This document shows, one piece after another, positions 1 through 9,788 of a stretch of DNA of 64,000 nucleotides (its first letter is position 1; each line of letters starts with the position of its first letter). The position numbers and the translations under genes were made by a program. The stretch is from Hydrangea macrophylla. Lineage: Eukaryota > Streptophyta > Magnoliopsida > Cornales > Hydrangeaceae. The notes under the pieces are model-generated. The model saw only the letters and a list, made by a program, of their open reading frames with translations. It did no database searches and was not told the DNA's origin. The stretch lies in contig CM066984.1 in NCBI GenBank assembly GCA_033977485.1, positions 115,251,251-115,315,250 of the forward strand, written 5' to 3'.

Positions 1-676
1 TCTCGAAGGCTCAGAAATGCCAACTAAAATTCACATTTGTCAATATGAAGGACTGGCAGAAATTTCATCGTCATCTGACAATGAAAAGCGAAAAATCGCG
101 GTAAGGATGCCCAAATGTGTTAATTTACATTGTTAAATCATCGGAAAGCTCTATTCTTTCTATTCTTTTGAGTTTCGAACGCTTGCGCTATTTTCGGATT
201 GGAACAAACTGATTTTGAGGGAATCCCTGAAATTTTGTCTCATTCTAACTCCGAATTCTGAAAAAAGTACATTATTGAGCATTTTTATTCGGCACAAGTT
301 GATGCCAAAGCCCGCCAAACAGCATTTGAAAAATCCAATTTTTACTCCAAAATACTTATCGAGGGGACTCACGATCCAAATTAATCTCGACCGCACTGCA
401 TTTTGGAAATTCAGAAAGTACAGACGCGTGTGCAAAATATCTAGATATTTTTAATTATTTAAAACTATTTTTCTTAAATAAAAAAATAAAAATAAAAGAA
501 AAGAAGGGTACAGACACCCCCTTTCTGTTGAAAGGGCTGGGGGGTCTCTTCTTGTTTTTTTTTCTTTTCTTTATATATATATATATATAATATACATACT
601 AGTGAGAGGGTTTGCGCTCATGACACGTAGTTTATTGTCCAATTTTTTGTGCGTGTGTGTGTGTGGGGGGGGGGAA
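1..676. other. AT-rich intergenic DNA, no gene seen
   Basis: No reading frame here resembles a known protein. The stretch contains AT-rich runs, a short TA microsatellite near 573-590 and a GT run that becomes poly-G just before 677. It may be the remnant of an older repeat, but nothing in it could be assigned. Confidence 0.5.
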
Positions 677-1709
677 TAGGGATGGCAATTACCCCATTTA
701 AGTCGGGGTTCCGCCCCGCCCCGCCCCGCCCCTAATAGGCAGGGTTTGAGAAAGAGTTAATAGGGTTAGGGGCGGGTTTGGGATAGAATTTTAAAACCCG
801 ATCCGGGTTCGGGGCGAGATATTAAAACCCCGTTTACCCCGATTATATATATAGAGATATAGAGAAAAAAGGAATTTGTATTTTATATATTACTTTATAA
901 AATATATTACTCCAAAGTCCAGAACATTCTCATTCTTCTTCACTGATCACGACTCTCTCTCTCTACACTTTCTCAACCCTCTCTCTTCAATCTCTTGGCC
1001 TCCCTCCTCTCAATACCCACAAAGCAAGATCGCATATTTTCCTTACCAGATTGCAAATCGATCTTCGAAATCATGAAGGGCAAAAGAAGGGGCTATTCCA
1101 AATCGAAGTTCTCACTCTCCGGCCACTCTTCCGTCGCCATAGAAGCTCTCCTCTCACCGATTGATCGTTTGTGGCTTTTAAGGTATGTGTGTTTCAGTGT
1201 ATGAGTGTGTGTATGTGTTTCAGTGTGAGTGTGTGTGTTTCATATGTGTGTGTGTGGGGTTGATTAAATGCAGATCTGGACCATCTGGCTGGTATTTTTT
1301 TTTATCTTGTTTTTGTTTGAAATTTTTTCCTTTGCATACTTCGAATCTTTTGGGTTTCTGGTTTTGCATACTTCTATTTTGGGTTTCTGGCTTTACATTC
1401 TTTCTTTTTTTTTGAACTCTGCTTTACATTCTTAATCTGTTTGGTAGTAGAAGAAATAATTTTTGTGTGTTTATATTTTTGTTTTTGCATTCTTGATCTG
1501 ATTGATTTGTGTGTGAGATGACTCAGATGAGTAGGTTTAAAATTTTTGCTTGGCGGGGCGGGGACGGGTTTCCATTTCAGGGTCAGGGTCGGGGATGGGA
1601 AATACACTCTTTCGGGGCGGGGCGGGGCGGGGTCGGGGAGAGGTATCATGTAACCGGGGCAGGGCGGGTTAGGGGTCCCCCGTCCCATACCCGCCCTGTT
1701 GCCATCCTA
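677..1709. mobile_element. hAT-like non-autonomous DNA transposon
   Basis: The ends are imperfect inverted repeats: TAGGGATGGCAA at 677-688 and TTGCCATCCTA at 1699-1709 (one G/C fewer). Both subterminal regions (about 700-840 and 1550-1695) carry many GGGGCGGG/CCCGCCCC motifs, in opposite sense at the two ends, as in plant hAT families with GGGATGGCAA termini. No transposase is present. A clean 8-bp target duplication is not visible; the right flank reads GTGGGGGG and the left flank has the same string a few bases away inside a G run, so slippage may have blurred it. The 1.03-kb interior holds an exon-like stretch (separate entry). Confidence 0.6.
1074..1182 (+). pseudogene. Exon-like fragment inside the hAT-like element
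   Basis: A pyrimidine-rich leader (about 950-1015) resembling a plant 5' UTR precedes an ATG at 1074. The frame encodes about 36 residues, basic at the start (MKGKRRGYSKSK) and then SLSGHSSVAIEALLSP, ending at a GTATGTGT that looks like a 5' splice site. T-rich sequence with intron character follows. This could be a captured host first exon or the first exon of a lost transposase. No family was recognised, so the call rests on layout only. Confidence 0.3.
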
Positions 1710-1904
1710 GTGGGGGGGTTGTGTGCTCCCAACAAGTGTGGTAGTGGACTCACTGAATTTTTATTATACGACTTTGAAAATAAATGGTTTGTTTTAAATA
1801 GTTACACCACGTCAGTATAATGACATAGTGTGATGAGCTCACTGAACAACTTCACCATTTAATGAGCAGTTGAATCAATCAAGCATGCCAATAATTAAGC
1901 ATGT
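1710..1904. other. Short unassigned spacer
   Basis: AT-rich DNA between the hAT-like element and the Copia LTR. No gene or repeat was recognised. Confidence 0.5.
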
Positions 1905-2078
1905 TGTTACAATAAAGAGAGAATAAGAGAAAAAAGAAAAGTAATACTGGAATCAAGTAAGTCTTTCTCATTAATATGCTCCCTATATATAGGGTAAGGT
2001 AGGGGTGTGTGAATAAATATCACTTTACAATTAGATTCCTAACCTAATACAAAATGTGGACAGTCACACATAAATATG
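1905..2078 (-). repeat. Copia 3' LTR, outer part
   Basis: Matches the right LTR at 11818-12005. It is cut at 2078 by the insertion of the gag-only element and resumes at 5731-5744. The five bases 2074-2078 (ATATG) are duplicated at 5726-5730. Confidence 0.88.
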
Positions 2079-2573
2079 TGATGATGCCAAAAATTGGTAA
2101 GAGTAAAGTAAAGCAATTTAGGAGAGAGAGAGAGAGTGAGAGACTATTTTTTGTATGTGGTTCGGCCCTGTTAATGAAGGTACCTACATCCACGGGTGTG
2201 TCTGAGCACGTTCACTAGCAGATCACCGGCGGGCCTGGTGAGCCAACAAAGAGGGGCGGCACTACCAGTAATACCGGCCGGGAGTATGCGTATAATGGTG
2301 AATTATGGAGGCGCTGTGTAGACAGAAGAGTTGGCCGTCCCCTTCATGAGGGGTGAGAGGTCTCTTTTATAGATGTAAGAGACCTACTCATACATGGATA
2401 AGGAAATATAATCCTATTAGGGTGTGATTGACACCAATCAAGTAAGCTTCCTAATTGTATTAGGATTGATTGACATTAATTGAGGGGGTTTCCTAATTGG
2501 ATTAGGAAGTAGTTGCACTTTCCATTAGTCTTCTAACTTGAGTAGGAAACTGCCCATAATTTTGGGTGTATCA
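2079..2573 (-). repeat. 3' LTR of gag-only element
   Basis: 495 bp, identical by eye to 5231-5725. On the minus strand it carries CTATAAAAG (TATAAAA at 2365-2371), in the same local context as the TATA box in the Tat element LTR. The GGCCGAACCAC-type and GGTGATCTGCTAG-type motifs are also shared with that LTR. Confidence 0.9.
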
Positions 2574-2590
2574 GCTGCCCCCCATTTTCA
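2574..2590 (-). other. Polypurine tract of gag-only element
   Basis: Minus strand reads AAAATGGGGGGCAGC immediately before the 3' LTR. The same tract precedes the 3' LTR of the Tat element at 54857-54870. Confidence 0.75.
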
Positions 2591-2689
2591 AGATTGGCCA
2601 GATGCTATATCGGGGCAAGTTTGGAAATTAGTTGATGCCACTTGCCACTGTCTGAGTGCTTGAATAAGTTGCCTCGGGGCTTCTGAGCC

Positions 2690-2955
2690 TGGTGAGTCCT
2701 CGGGAACTGGCTGAGAGTTGAGACCCTGCCTAGCTCGGGACCTTTAGGTGCTCGGGAACTGACCGGGAGTTGAGACCCAGCCTAGCTCGGGACCTTTAGT
2801 TGCTCGGGAACTGACCGGGAGTTGAGACCCAGCCTAGCTCGGGACCTTTAGTTGCTCGGGAACTGACCGGGAGTTGAGACCCGGCCTAATCCGGAGTCTT
2901 TGAATGCTCGGGAAGTGACCGAGAGTTGAGACTCGGCCTACTTCGGAGTCTTTTT
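2690..2955. repeat. 52-bp tandem repeat, about five units
   Basis: The string CTCGGGAACT (last unit CTCGGGAAGT) starts at 2699, 2751, 2803, 2855 and 2907, an exact 52-bp period. It lies in the 3' untranslated part of the gag-only element. Confidence 0.85.
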
Positions 2956-2964
2956 TGCTTGAGT

Positions 2965-3545
2965 TAGCTCCCAGGATGGTTATCTTCTGCCCGTAAACCT
3001 TCGTCAAGGCTGTGGGTAGAAAGATTTTACCATGTTGGACAAACCGACCTAAAGCGCATTGCTCCAGGGTCCTTTTTACTGTTAACTCCCCAGGATGGTT
3101 GTCTTCTGCCCGGCCAGCCTTCGTCAAGACTGTTGGGAGAAGAGGTTGACCATGTTGGTGGAGCCGACCTAAATCACGTTGCTTTAGGGTCCTTTTACTC
3201 CTCTATCGTCGGCCAACCTAAGAGATTTTAGTCACCTCTATCGTCGGTCTGGACCTAAGTGGAGTTAATGTCTCTGAGTACTGTAGGTGCTCGGGTTGTC
3301 CAAGATTTTGACTTGGTTATCCGCGAGGCCTGTAAATACCCGGTGTGATTACCTGTTTAGCTCACTACGCCATCTTGCCCCCCAAGCTTTCGCTAAGACG
3401 AGGGTCTTAAAGAGGCTATGATCTGTAGGTAACCGACCTGGAACATGGTGGTTGCAGGGTCTTTTGAAGCTTGCCATCGTCGGCCACCTAGGGGGTTTGC
3501 CCCCATCGTCGGTTGGACCTAAGCGAAGCCGGTGCCTTGGGCGTG
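2965..3545. repeat. Diverged repeats shared with the Tat 186-bp block
   Basis: Repeated text such as CAGGATGGTTNTCTTCTGCCC and CCATCGTCGGCC occurs here. In reverse complement it resembles the 186-bp units at 48976-49530 of the complete element, for example the segments mentioning GGTCCAGCC and CAACCACCATGTTCCAGGTCGG. No coding sense was seen. Confidence 0.6.
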
Positions 3546-3559
3546 ACCCCAAGGTCTTT

Positions 3560-3720
3560 AGTGCCTGGGTTCGGAGCCCGAGGTCTTTTTAGTGCCTGAG
3601 TTCGGAGCTCGAGGTCTTCTTCGTGCCTCAAGGTTAGGCCCGAGGTCTTTGTATGCCTCGGGGTTAGGCCCGAGGTCTTTGTATGCCTCGGGGTTAGGCC
3701 CGAGGTCTTTGTATGAGTTC
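3560..3720. repeat. 30-31 bp tandem repeat, about five units
   Basis: CGAGGTCTT starts at 3579, 3610, 3641, 3671 and 3701. The reverse complement matches the AAGACCTCGGGCCTAACC units at 48820-48966 of the Tat element, so both elements keep this array downstream of their coding region. Confidence 0.8.
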
Positions 3721-3813
3721 TCTGACAATCGGTGGAGCCTCATGTGGTGATCAAGCAAGTACCAATGTAGTCGGGCTCTCCTAGACCGATGGAGACAGGA
3801 GGTCGGATCAGGG

Positions 3814-5169
3814 TCATTGTGCTTCTGACTTCTCTATGCTAGAGGCAAAGTCGGAACTGCTTGATCCTGACCGATGTGAACTGGAGATCGGGCCGGGGCT
3901 GCCGGACTCAGACCGCTGCGAACTGGAGGTCGGGTCGGGACTGCCGGACCCTGTCTGCTGTGAGCCGAAGGAACTGTCAGAATTCCCGGGCTGATCTCGC
4001 TTCCGCTTATTTCTGGAAAATTCGTTGCTTTCTTGCCCGGTATCTTTGGTCTTCAGAAACTCTTCAGTGTCAATGTATTTTCCAACCCTCTCAGAGAGCT
4101 CGACCAAAGTTTCCGGTCGGTTTCTATGGAACGACGCGGCACACTTGGTGTGTTGAACTCCCGAGCAGAAGGCTATGATGGCGATTGTCTCGTTCAAATT
4201 GCAGATTTGAAGCTTCTGTTGGTTGAACCGGTCGGTGAACTCCTTGAGGGACTCATTATTCCGTTGTCTGACTGTTAGTAGTTGCATGTCTGGCTTTGGC
4301 CGCTCATGCATACCGGCGAACTGGTTGATGAACTGCTTGCTGAGTTGTTTGAAACTGCAGACCGATAGGGGCTCCAAGGAGTAGAACCACTGCATGGCCG
4401 GGCCTTTCAAAGTGCTGGGGAAGGCTAGGCAGTGTAGCTCATCGGAGTTGGTGGCTAGGGCCATCTGAGCCTTATAGGTTCGGACGTGGTCGATCGGGCT
4501 TCCCAAGCCGTTGTATGAATCTAGCCGAGGTTGCTTGAATTTGCGCGGGATAGAGAACCTCATGATCTGGCTGGAGAATGGTGACTCTGTCTCGGTATTG
4601 GCTTGATTCGGAACACAGTTTTGACCAAGCTTTTTGGCCACTCCGTCGATCTGTTTCTTCAAGTCCTTGATTCGGGCTTCCACTCCTTCCCGACCGGTAT
4701 CTGAGGAGCTGGTCGGGTTGGTGGAAGAGGCTTCTTCATGGCAAGGTGTTGTCCTCTGGGATCGGGCTCGGCTATGACTCCGGGTAACCGTTCGCCTAGG
4801 GACGACTTGGCTCTTGACCGAGTGACCCTGGACAGATTCCCGGGCCATATGCTCCTGCCTTTCCTCTCGAGCAGCACGCCCACTGTTGATGTCTCTGGCA
4901 TCCTCAACAAGGGACAGGTTGGCTCGGGTCCGTTGTCTGGTCAAGATCGGTTCTCGACCGTACGCAATGTTCCCGGGTCGTTTCCCGGCCACTGGAGGAT
5001 TGCTTTGCTGGGCTAGCAGTGCTTCGATCTGTTGCTGGATTTGACGCTGGCCCTCCAAGAGTTGTGTGAGGGTTGCGGTGATTTGCTCATATGTCGGGAC
5101 TGCTGCAGTCGACACCGGGGCCGAAGGAATATCCCGGTCGGACTGCTGCACAGCCTTCTTTGGTGGCAT
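3814..5169 (-). CDS. Gag protein of the gag-only element
   Basis: A 451-residue open frame starting MPPKKAVQQS 45 bp after the primer-binding site. Residues about 200-330 match the plant retrotransposon gag (capsid-like) domain, with DHVRTYKAQMAL, AFPSTLKG, QWFYSL and FTDRFNQQKLQI. It is closely similar to residues about 250-380 of the Tat gag-pol at 43056. The frame ends in a Ser/Gly/Pro-rich repeat tail (SGSPDPTSSSQRSESGSPG type) instead of continuing into the CxxH...C knuckle and protease that follow in the complete element. The gag is intact and could still form particles, while reverse transcription and integration would have to come from another copy. That last point is inference from family behaviour. 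Confidence 0.88.
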   Translation of the reverse strand: MPPKKAVQQSDRDIPSAPVSTAAVPTYEQITATLTQLLEGQRQIQQQIEALLAQQSNPPVAGKRPGNIAYGREPILTRQRTRANLSLVEDARDINSGRAAREERQEHMARESVQGHSVKSQVVPRRTVTRSHSRARSQRTTPCHEEASSTNPTSSSDTGREGVEARIKDLKKQIDGVAKKLGQNCVPNQANTETESPFSSQIMRFSIPRKFKQPRLDSYNGLGSPIDHVRTYKAQMALATNSDELHCLAFPSTLKGPAMQWFYSLEPLSVCSFKQLSKQFINQFAGMHERPKPDMQLLTVRQRNNESLKEFTDRFNQQKLQICNLNETIAIIAFCSGVQHTKCAASFHRNRPETLVELSERVGKYIDTEEFLKTKDTGQESNEFSRNKRKRDQPGNSDSSFGSQQTGSGSPDPTSSSQRSESGSPGPISSSHRSGSSSSDFASSIEKSEAQ

Positions 5170-5212
5170 ATTGATCAGTCAAGAATTTGTTGATGAGAAG
5201 AATTGTCGTTTC

Positions 5213-5229
5213 CCACAGACGGCGCCAAA
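5213..5229 (-). other. Primer-binding site of gag-only element
   Basis: Minus strand reads TTTGGCGCCGTCTGTGG directly after the 5' LTR. The first bases fit a tRNA-Asp-type 3' end (TGGCGCC). The identical string follows the 5' LTR of the Tat element at 42995. Confidence 0.75.
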
Positions 5230-5230
5230 C

Positions 5231-5725
5231 TGATGATGCCAAAAATTGGTAAGAGTAAAGTAAAGCAATTTAGGAGAGAGAGAGAGAGTGAGAGACTATT
5301 TTTTGTATGTGGTTCGGCCCTGTTAATGAAGGTACCTACATCCACGGGTGTGTCTGAGCACGTTCACTAGCAGATCACCGGCGGGCCTGGTGAGCCAACA
5401 AAGAGGGGCGGCACTACCAGTAATACCGGCCGGGAGTATGCGTATAATGGTGAATTATGGAGGCGCTGTGTAGACAGAAGAGTTGGCCGTCCCCTTCATG
5501 AGGGGTGAGAGGTCTCTTTTATAGATGTAAGAGACCTACTCATACATGGATAAGGAAATATAATCCTATTAGGGTGTGATTGACACCAATCAAGTAAGCT
5601 TCCTAATTGTATTAGGATTGATTGACATTAATTGAGGGGGTTTCCTAATTGGATTAGGAAGTAGTTGCACTTTCCATTAGTCTTCTAACTTGAGTAGGAA
5701 ACTGCCCATAATTTTGGGTGTATCA
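5231..5725 (-). repeat. 5' LTR of gag-only element
   Basis: 495 bp, TGATGATGCC to TGTATCA, identical by eye to the other LTR. It is flanked on the right by ATATG, the target duplication. Confidence 0.9.
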
Positions 5726-5730
5726 ATATG

Positions 5731-5753
5731 TAATATTTACAACACTCCCCCTT
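5731..5753 (-). other. Copia LTR inner end and polypurine tract
   Basis: 5731-5744 is the displaced inner end of the Copia 3' LTR. It is followed at 5745-5753 by CTCCCCCTT, which on the minus strand is the polypurine tract AAGGGGGAG. Confidence 0.7.
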
Positions 5754-6022
5754 GGATGTCCACCATTAAAGGATTGTTGCCTCATTAAAACCTTGCTAAG
5801 GAAAACCCAGTGGGAAAAATCGAAGCAAAGGAAAAAGAGTACAACGTTCTTCAGGAACTTGGTGGATGCGCATAATGCTGCCTCATTAAAACCTTGATAA
5901 GAGAAAACCCTATGGGAAAAAACTCTAATCGAAGGAAAAAGATTACAGCGCGCCTAAAATTCAAATATTGCATACTTTAGGATGCTTCTTTTATGATCAC
6001 ACCCCCTCATTTAGAGAAAACT

Positions 6023-8270
6023 TCAGTTGGTCAGATGATTGAGACGACGCATGCCAATTCCGTACACCAATTTCTGAAAAGTTGACTTGGGTAATGCCTT
6101 AGTAAAGAGATCAGCAAGGTTATCGCTTGATCGAATCTGTTTGACTTCAATTTCACGATTCTCTTGAAGTTCATGTGTGAAGAAAAATTTGGGTGAAATG
6201 TGCTTGACCCGGTCTCCTTTGATGAAACCTCCTTGAATTTGAGCAATACATGCAGCGTTGTCTTCATGTATTGTAGTCGGTTCATCAATGATTGGAGTTA
6301 ATTGACAACTACTTCGTATATGTTGGACTAATGATCTAAGCCAGACACACTCTCGGCTTGCTGCATGGAGTGCTAGAATTTCAGAATGGTTGGAGGATGT
6401 AGCCACTAAAGCTTGTTTAGTAGAGCGCCAAGAAATAGCTGCATTGTTGTTCAAAAATACATATCCTGTTTGTGAGCGACCCTTATGAGGGTCGAACAGA
6501 TAACCTGAATCTGCATAACCAACTAAGTGGGAATGATTAGATAAATCAAAAGAATAAAACAAGCCCATGTCAATGGTCCCACGAAGGTATCTAAAAATGT
6601 GTTTTATTCCAGTCCAATGCCTATAGGTGGGTGCAGAACTAAATCTTGCAATCAGATTCACAGAAAATGCAATGTCTGGTCTTGTACTTTGAGCCAAGTA
6701 CAATAGTGCACCAATAGCACTCATGTATGGTACTTCAGGACCAAGGATTTTTTCATTTTCTTCTTTTGGTCGATATGGATCTCTCTTGACATCTAGGGAC
6801 CTGACGACCATGGGTGTACTTAGTGGATGAGATTTGTCCATATTAAAGCGCTTCAACATCTTTTCAGTATAGCTTGATTGATGAACTAATATTCCACTAG
6901 TACTTCTCTCGAGCTGCAGGCCGAGACAAAATTTTGTTTCCCCAAGGTCCTTCATTTCAAACTCTTTCTTTAAATATCTAGCAGTTTTTTCAAGCTCTTC
7001 TGGAGACCCAATTAGATTTATATCATCCACATAAACTGCGACTATGGCAAATCCATTTTCAAATTTCTTAATGAAGACACATGGACAAATGGGATTATTT
7101 TCATACCCTTCCTTAGACAAATATTCACTAAGACGGTTGTACCACATTCTTCCAGATTGTTTCAAACCGTACAATGCACGTCTTAGTTTGATCGAGTACG
7201 TACTTCTTGGTTTTGCTTCAGGCAAAGCCAATCCTTCAGGGATCTTCATGTAAATATCTGTGTCTAAGTCCCCATATAGGTATGCAGTTACTACATCCAT
7301 GAGTCTCATGTCTAGTTTTTCAGAAACTGCGAGACTTATAAAATATCTGAATGTGATTGCATCCATAACCGGGGAGTATCTTTCTTCATAATCAATCCCA
7401 GGTTTCTGCAGGAAAACTTGTGCTACAAGACGTGCCTTATATCTTCCAATATCATTTTTCTCATTCCTTTTTCTCACAAACACCCATTTAAAACCTACCG
7501 GGTTTACATTCTTCGGTGTTTGTGCTATAGGTCCAAATACACCACGTTTTTCAAGAGATTCCAATTCTACTTGAATTGCTTCTTTCCATTTTGGCCAATC
7601 ATTTCTTTGTCGACATTCATTTATACTACGTGGTTCGGTATCATCATTTTCATCATTGCCCTTGGATATTTCAGTAGCTACTGCATAAGTAAATATGTCA
7701 TTGATGACTAATTTCTTTCGCTCCCACATTTCTCCTGAAAATATATGGAATATTGAGATCTCGCTATTATCAGGTACTTGAGTCATAGTCTCTTCAGGGA
7801 CTAGTGCCTTGTCTAAGGCATTATCTTCCGCGGAGATTTCAGGGAAAGTGGGCTTTTGGTACATAACCTCTTCTAGAGTGCTATGAACATCTTCTTCTGG
7901 AGCTATATTAGGGCATGATTTCTCATTCACTCTCCGCTTCCGGGGAGCTGAATCTTTGGAACCTATAGGTCTGCCACGCCTTTGGCGTGCAACAGATTCA
8001 TTTGTTGCCGTATTCAAAGTCCGTCCTACAGGGACACTAATTCGAGCAGGTGCATTCATTGCTGGCACATATGACTTTGTCACCTTAGCTGCATCATTAA
8101 ATGAATCAGGTAATTGGTTTGCAATTTCTTGTAAATGCAATATTCTCCTTACCTCATAATCACATTGAGAAGTTCTTGGATCTAGATGAGACAAATTGGA
8201 AGTAATCCATGATAATTCACGTCGTTCTTCAAGAACAAGTTGTTTGATATTAATTTCATTTTCTCCCCCC
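6023..8270 (-). pseudogene. Copia reverse transcriptase and RNase H region
   Basis: A 723-residue open frame (8194-6023) covers the linker, RVT_2 reverse transcriptase and Copia RNase H. Visible landmarks are NPVGFKWVFVRKRN, ARLVAQ, VVTAYLYGDLD (catalytic Asp region), the YVDD active site in VAVYVDDINLIG, KMLKRFNM, TRPDIAFSVNL and, in RNase H, YADSGY, SWRSTKQALVATSS and the C-terminal LADLFTKALP. This part has no internal stop. It is out of frame with the upstream integrase. The shift falls at a run of six C (8265-8270 on the plus strand), where one base too many moves the frame, so the polyprotein is broken at this point. Confidence 0.88.
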
Positions 8271-9635
8271 TAACGGCGGGAAGATTGTCTCATCAAATTG
8301 GCAATCTGCAAACCTGGCAGTAAATACATCACCTGTTAATGGTTCTAGATAACGAATAATAGAAGGTGAGTCAAAACCAACATAAATTCCCAAACGCCTT
8401 TGGGGGCCCATTTTAGTACGTTTTGGGGGTGGTATAGGAACATGTACTGCACAACCAAATTTTCTCAAGTGTGAAATGTTAGGCTGACAACCTGTCACAA
8501 GTTGTGCGGGTGATAACTGATTATAAGAAGTGGGTCTAAGTCTAAGTAACATTTCAGCATGCAAGATAGCATGTCCCCATGCACTAACAGGGAGTCTAGA
8601 TTACATAATTAGTAAAGGCCTTGCAACAAGTTGAAGGCGTTTAATTAGGGTTTCTGCTAAACCATTTTGTGTGTGTACATGTGGGACAGGATGTTCAACA
8701 TCAATTCCTATAGATGAACAATAGTCATCAAAAACTTGAGAGGTAAATTCGGCTGCATTGTCAAGTCGAATAGACTTAATTGGTTGGTCCGGAAAGTGTG
8801 CCTTAAGTTTGATAATTTGACTAAGTAATCTGGCAAAGGCGAGATTACGTGTAGAGAGTAGGCATACATGTGACCATCTAGTGGAAGCATCTAATAAGAC
8901 CATGTAATATCTAAATGGGCCACTAGCAGGTTGAATTGGACCACAAATGTCACCTTGTATCCTTTGTAAGAAGGATGGTGACTCAAAAGCAATTTTAAGA
9001 AATGAAGGTCTAGTAATAAGTTTTCCTTGTGAACAAGGAATACAAAGGTGTCCACTAGGCAAAATCAAATGTTGGCTTGCTAGAGTATGCCCATTTGAGT
9101 TATCCACTATCTTTTTCAACATTGTAGATCCAGGATGACCCAAACGATCATGCCAAAGAATTAAATTACTTGGGTCTTTGAGCTTTTGGCTCCCTTTAAG
9201 CTTCTGGCTCATAATGACATGTGATTCAACAATCTCAATTGTTGTGTAATATAATCCCAATGAGAGAATAGAGAATTTTTCTAATGTAAGCTTCTGGCTT
9301 CCAACATAAGAAATTATGCATAAAAATTCTTTATTGCCTTCATTTTTAGGTTCAATATGATACCCATTCATGCGTATATCTTTAAAACTTAGCAAGTTTC
9401 TTCGGGAACTACTTGAATATAACGCATTTTGAATAAATAGGTGAGTACCATTTGGTAACAAAATATGGGCTCTTCCGGAGCCTTCAATAATTTGTGCAGA
9501 TCCAGCTATAGTGGACACATTTTGTTTGTTAAGTTTTAGTGTAGAGAAGAACTTTTGACATTTAAGTATGGTGTGGGTTGTCCCACTATCGACCAGGCAT
9601 ATATCATCCTCGCATTTTTGCATCCCAAGATCCAT
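8256..9635 (-). pseudogene. Copia protease and integrase region
   Basis: The minus-strand frame starts MDLGMQKCED and shows the aspartic protease site LVDSGTTHT. It continues into the GAG-pre-integrase zinc-binding segment (WHDRLGHPG...CIPCSQGK) and the integrase core (GDICGPIQPASG, then RLDNAAEF and QNGLAETLIKR). A TAA near 8599 interrupts the integrase. The same frame then continues (HAEMLLRLRP...GIYVGFDSPS) to 8256, where the poly-G frameshift throws it out of register with the reverse transcriptase. The element is therefore not able to make one polyprotein. Confidence 0.85.
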
Positions 9636-9788
9636 ACCTTGAAAAATAAAGTAAAAAAAATATTTAACTAAGCAATGAACTATATTAAATATTATTCAAC
9701 GTATAATTATTCAAATATCCCAAACAAAATTCATCTCATGCAAATAAGCAAAATAAAAATAATCCAACTAAAGAAATTATCCAGCTAG
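9636..9788 (-). other. AT-rich gap between Copia gag and protease
   Basis: About 150 bp of very AT-rich sequence separates the gag stop from the protease start and ends TTTTTCAAG before GTATGGATC. Its composition is intron-like, but a convincing donor was not found, so it may be a spacer, an intron or an insertion. Confidence 0.35.

Larger units (their letters stand above)
2079..5725 (-). mobile_element. Gag-only LTR element (TR-GAG/LARD-like), partner of the Tat family
   Basis: It is bounded by two 495-bp LTRs (2079-2573, 5231-5725) that look identical and run TGATGATGCC to GGGTGTATCA, with a perfect ATATG target duplication (2074-2078 and 5726-5730). On the minus strand the order is 5' LTR, primer-binding site, gag, two blocks of short tandem repeats, polypurine tract, 3' LTR. 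There is no protease, reverse transcriptase or integrase. This matches the described class of plant terminal-repeat elements with a GAG domain. Gag, LTR motifs, primer site and repeats resemble the complete element at 42399-55465. The near-identical LTRs imply a recent insertion. Confidence 0.92.

Noticed and set aside
3558..3758. Frame with repeated AYKDLGPNPE
   Set aside because: It is a translation of the 30-bp non-coding tandem repeat in the gag-only element.
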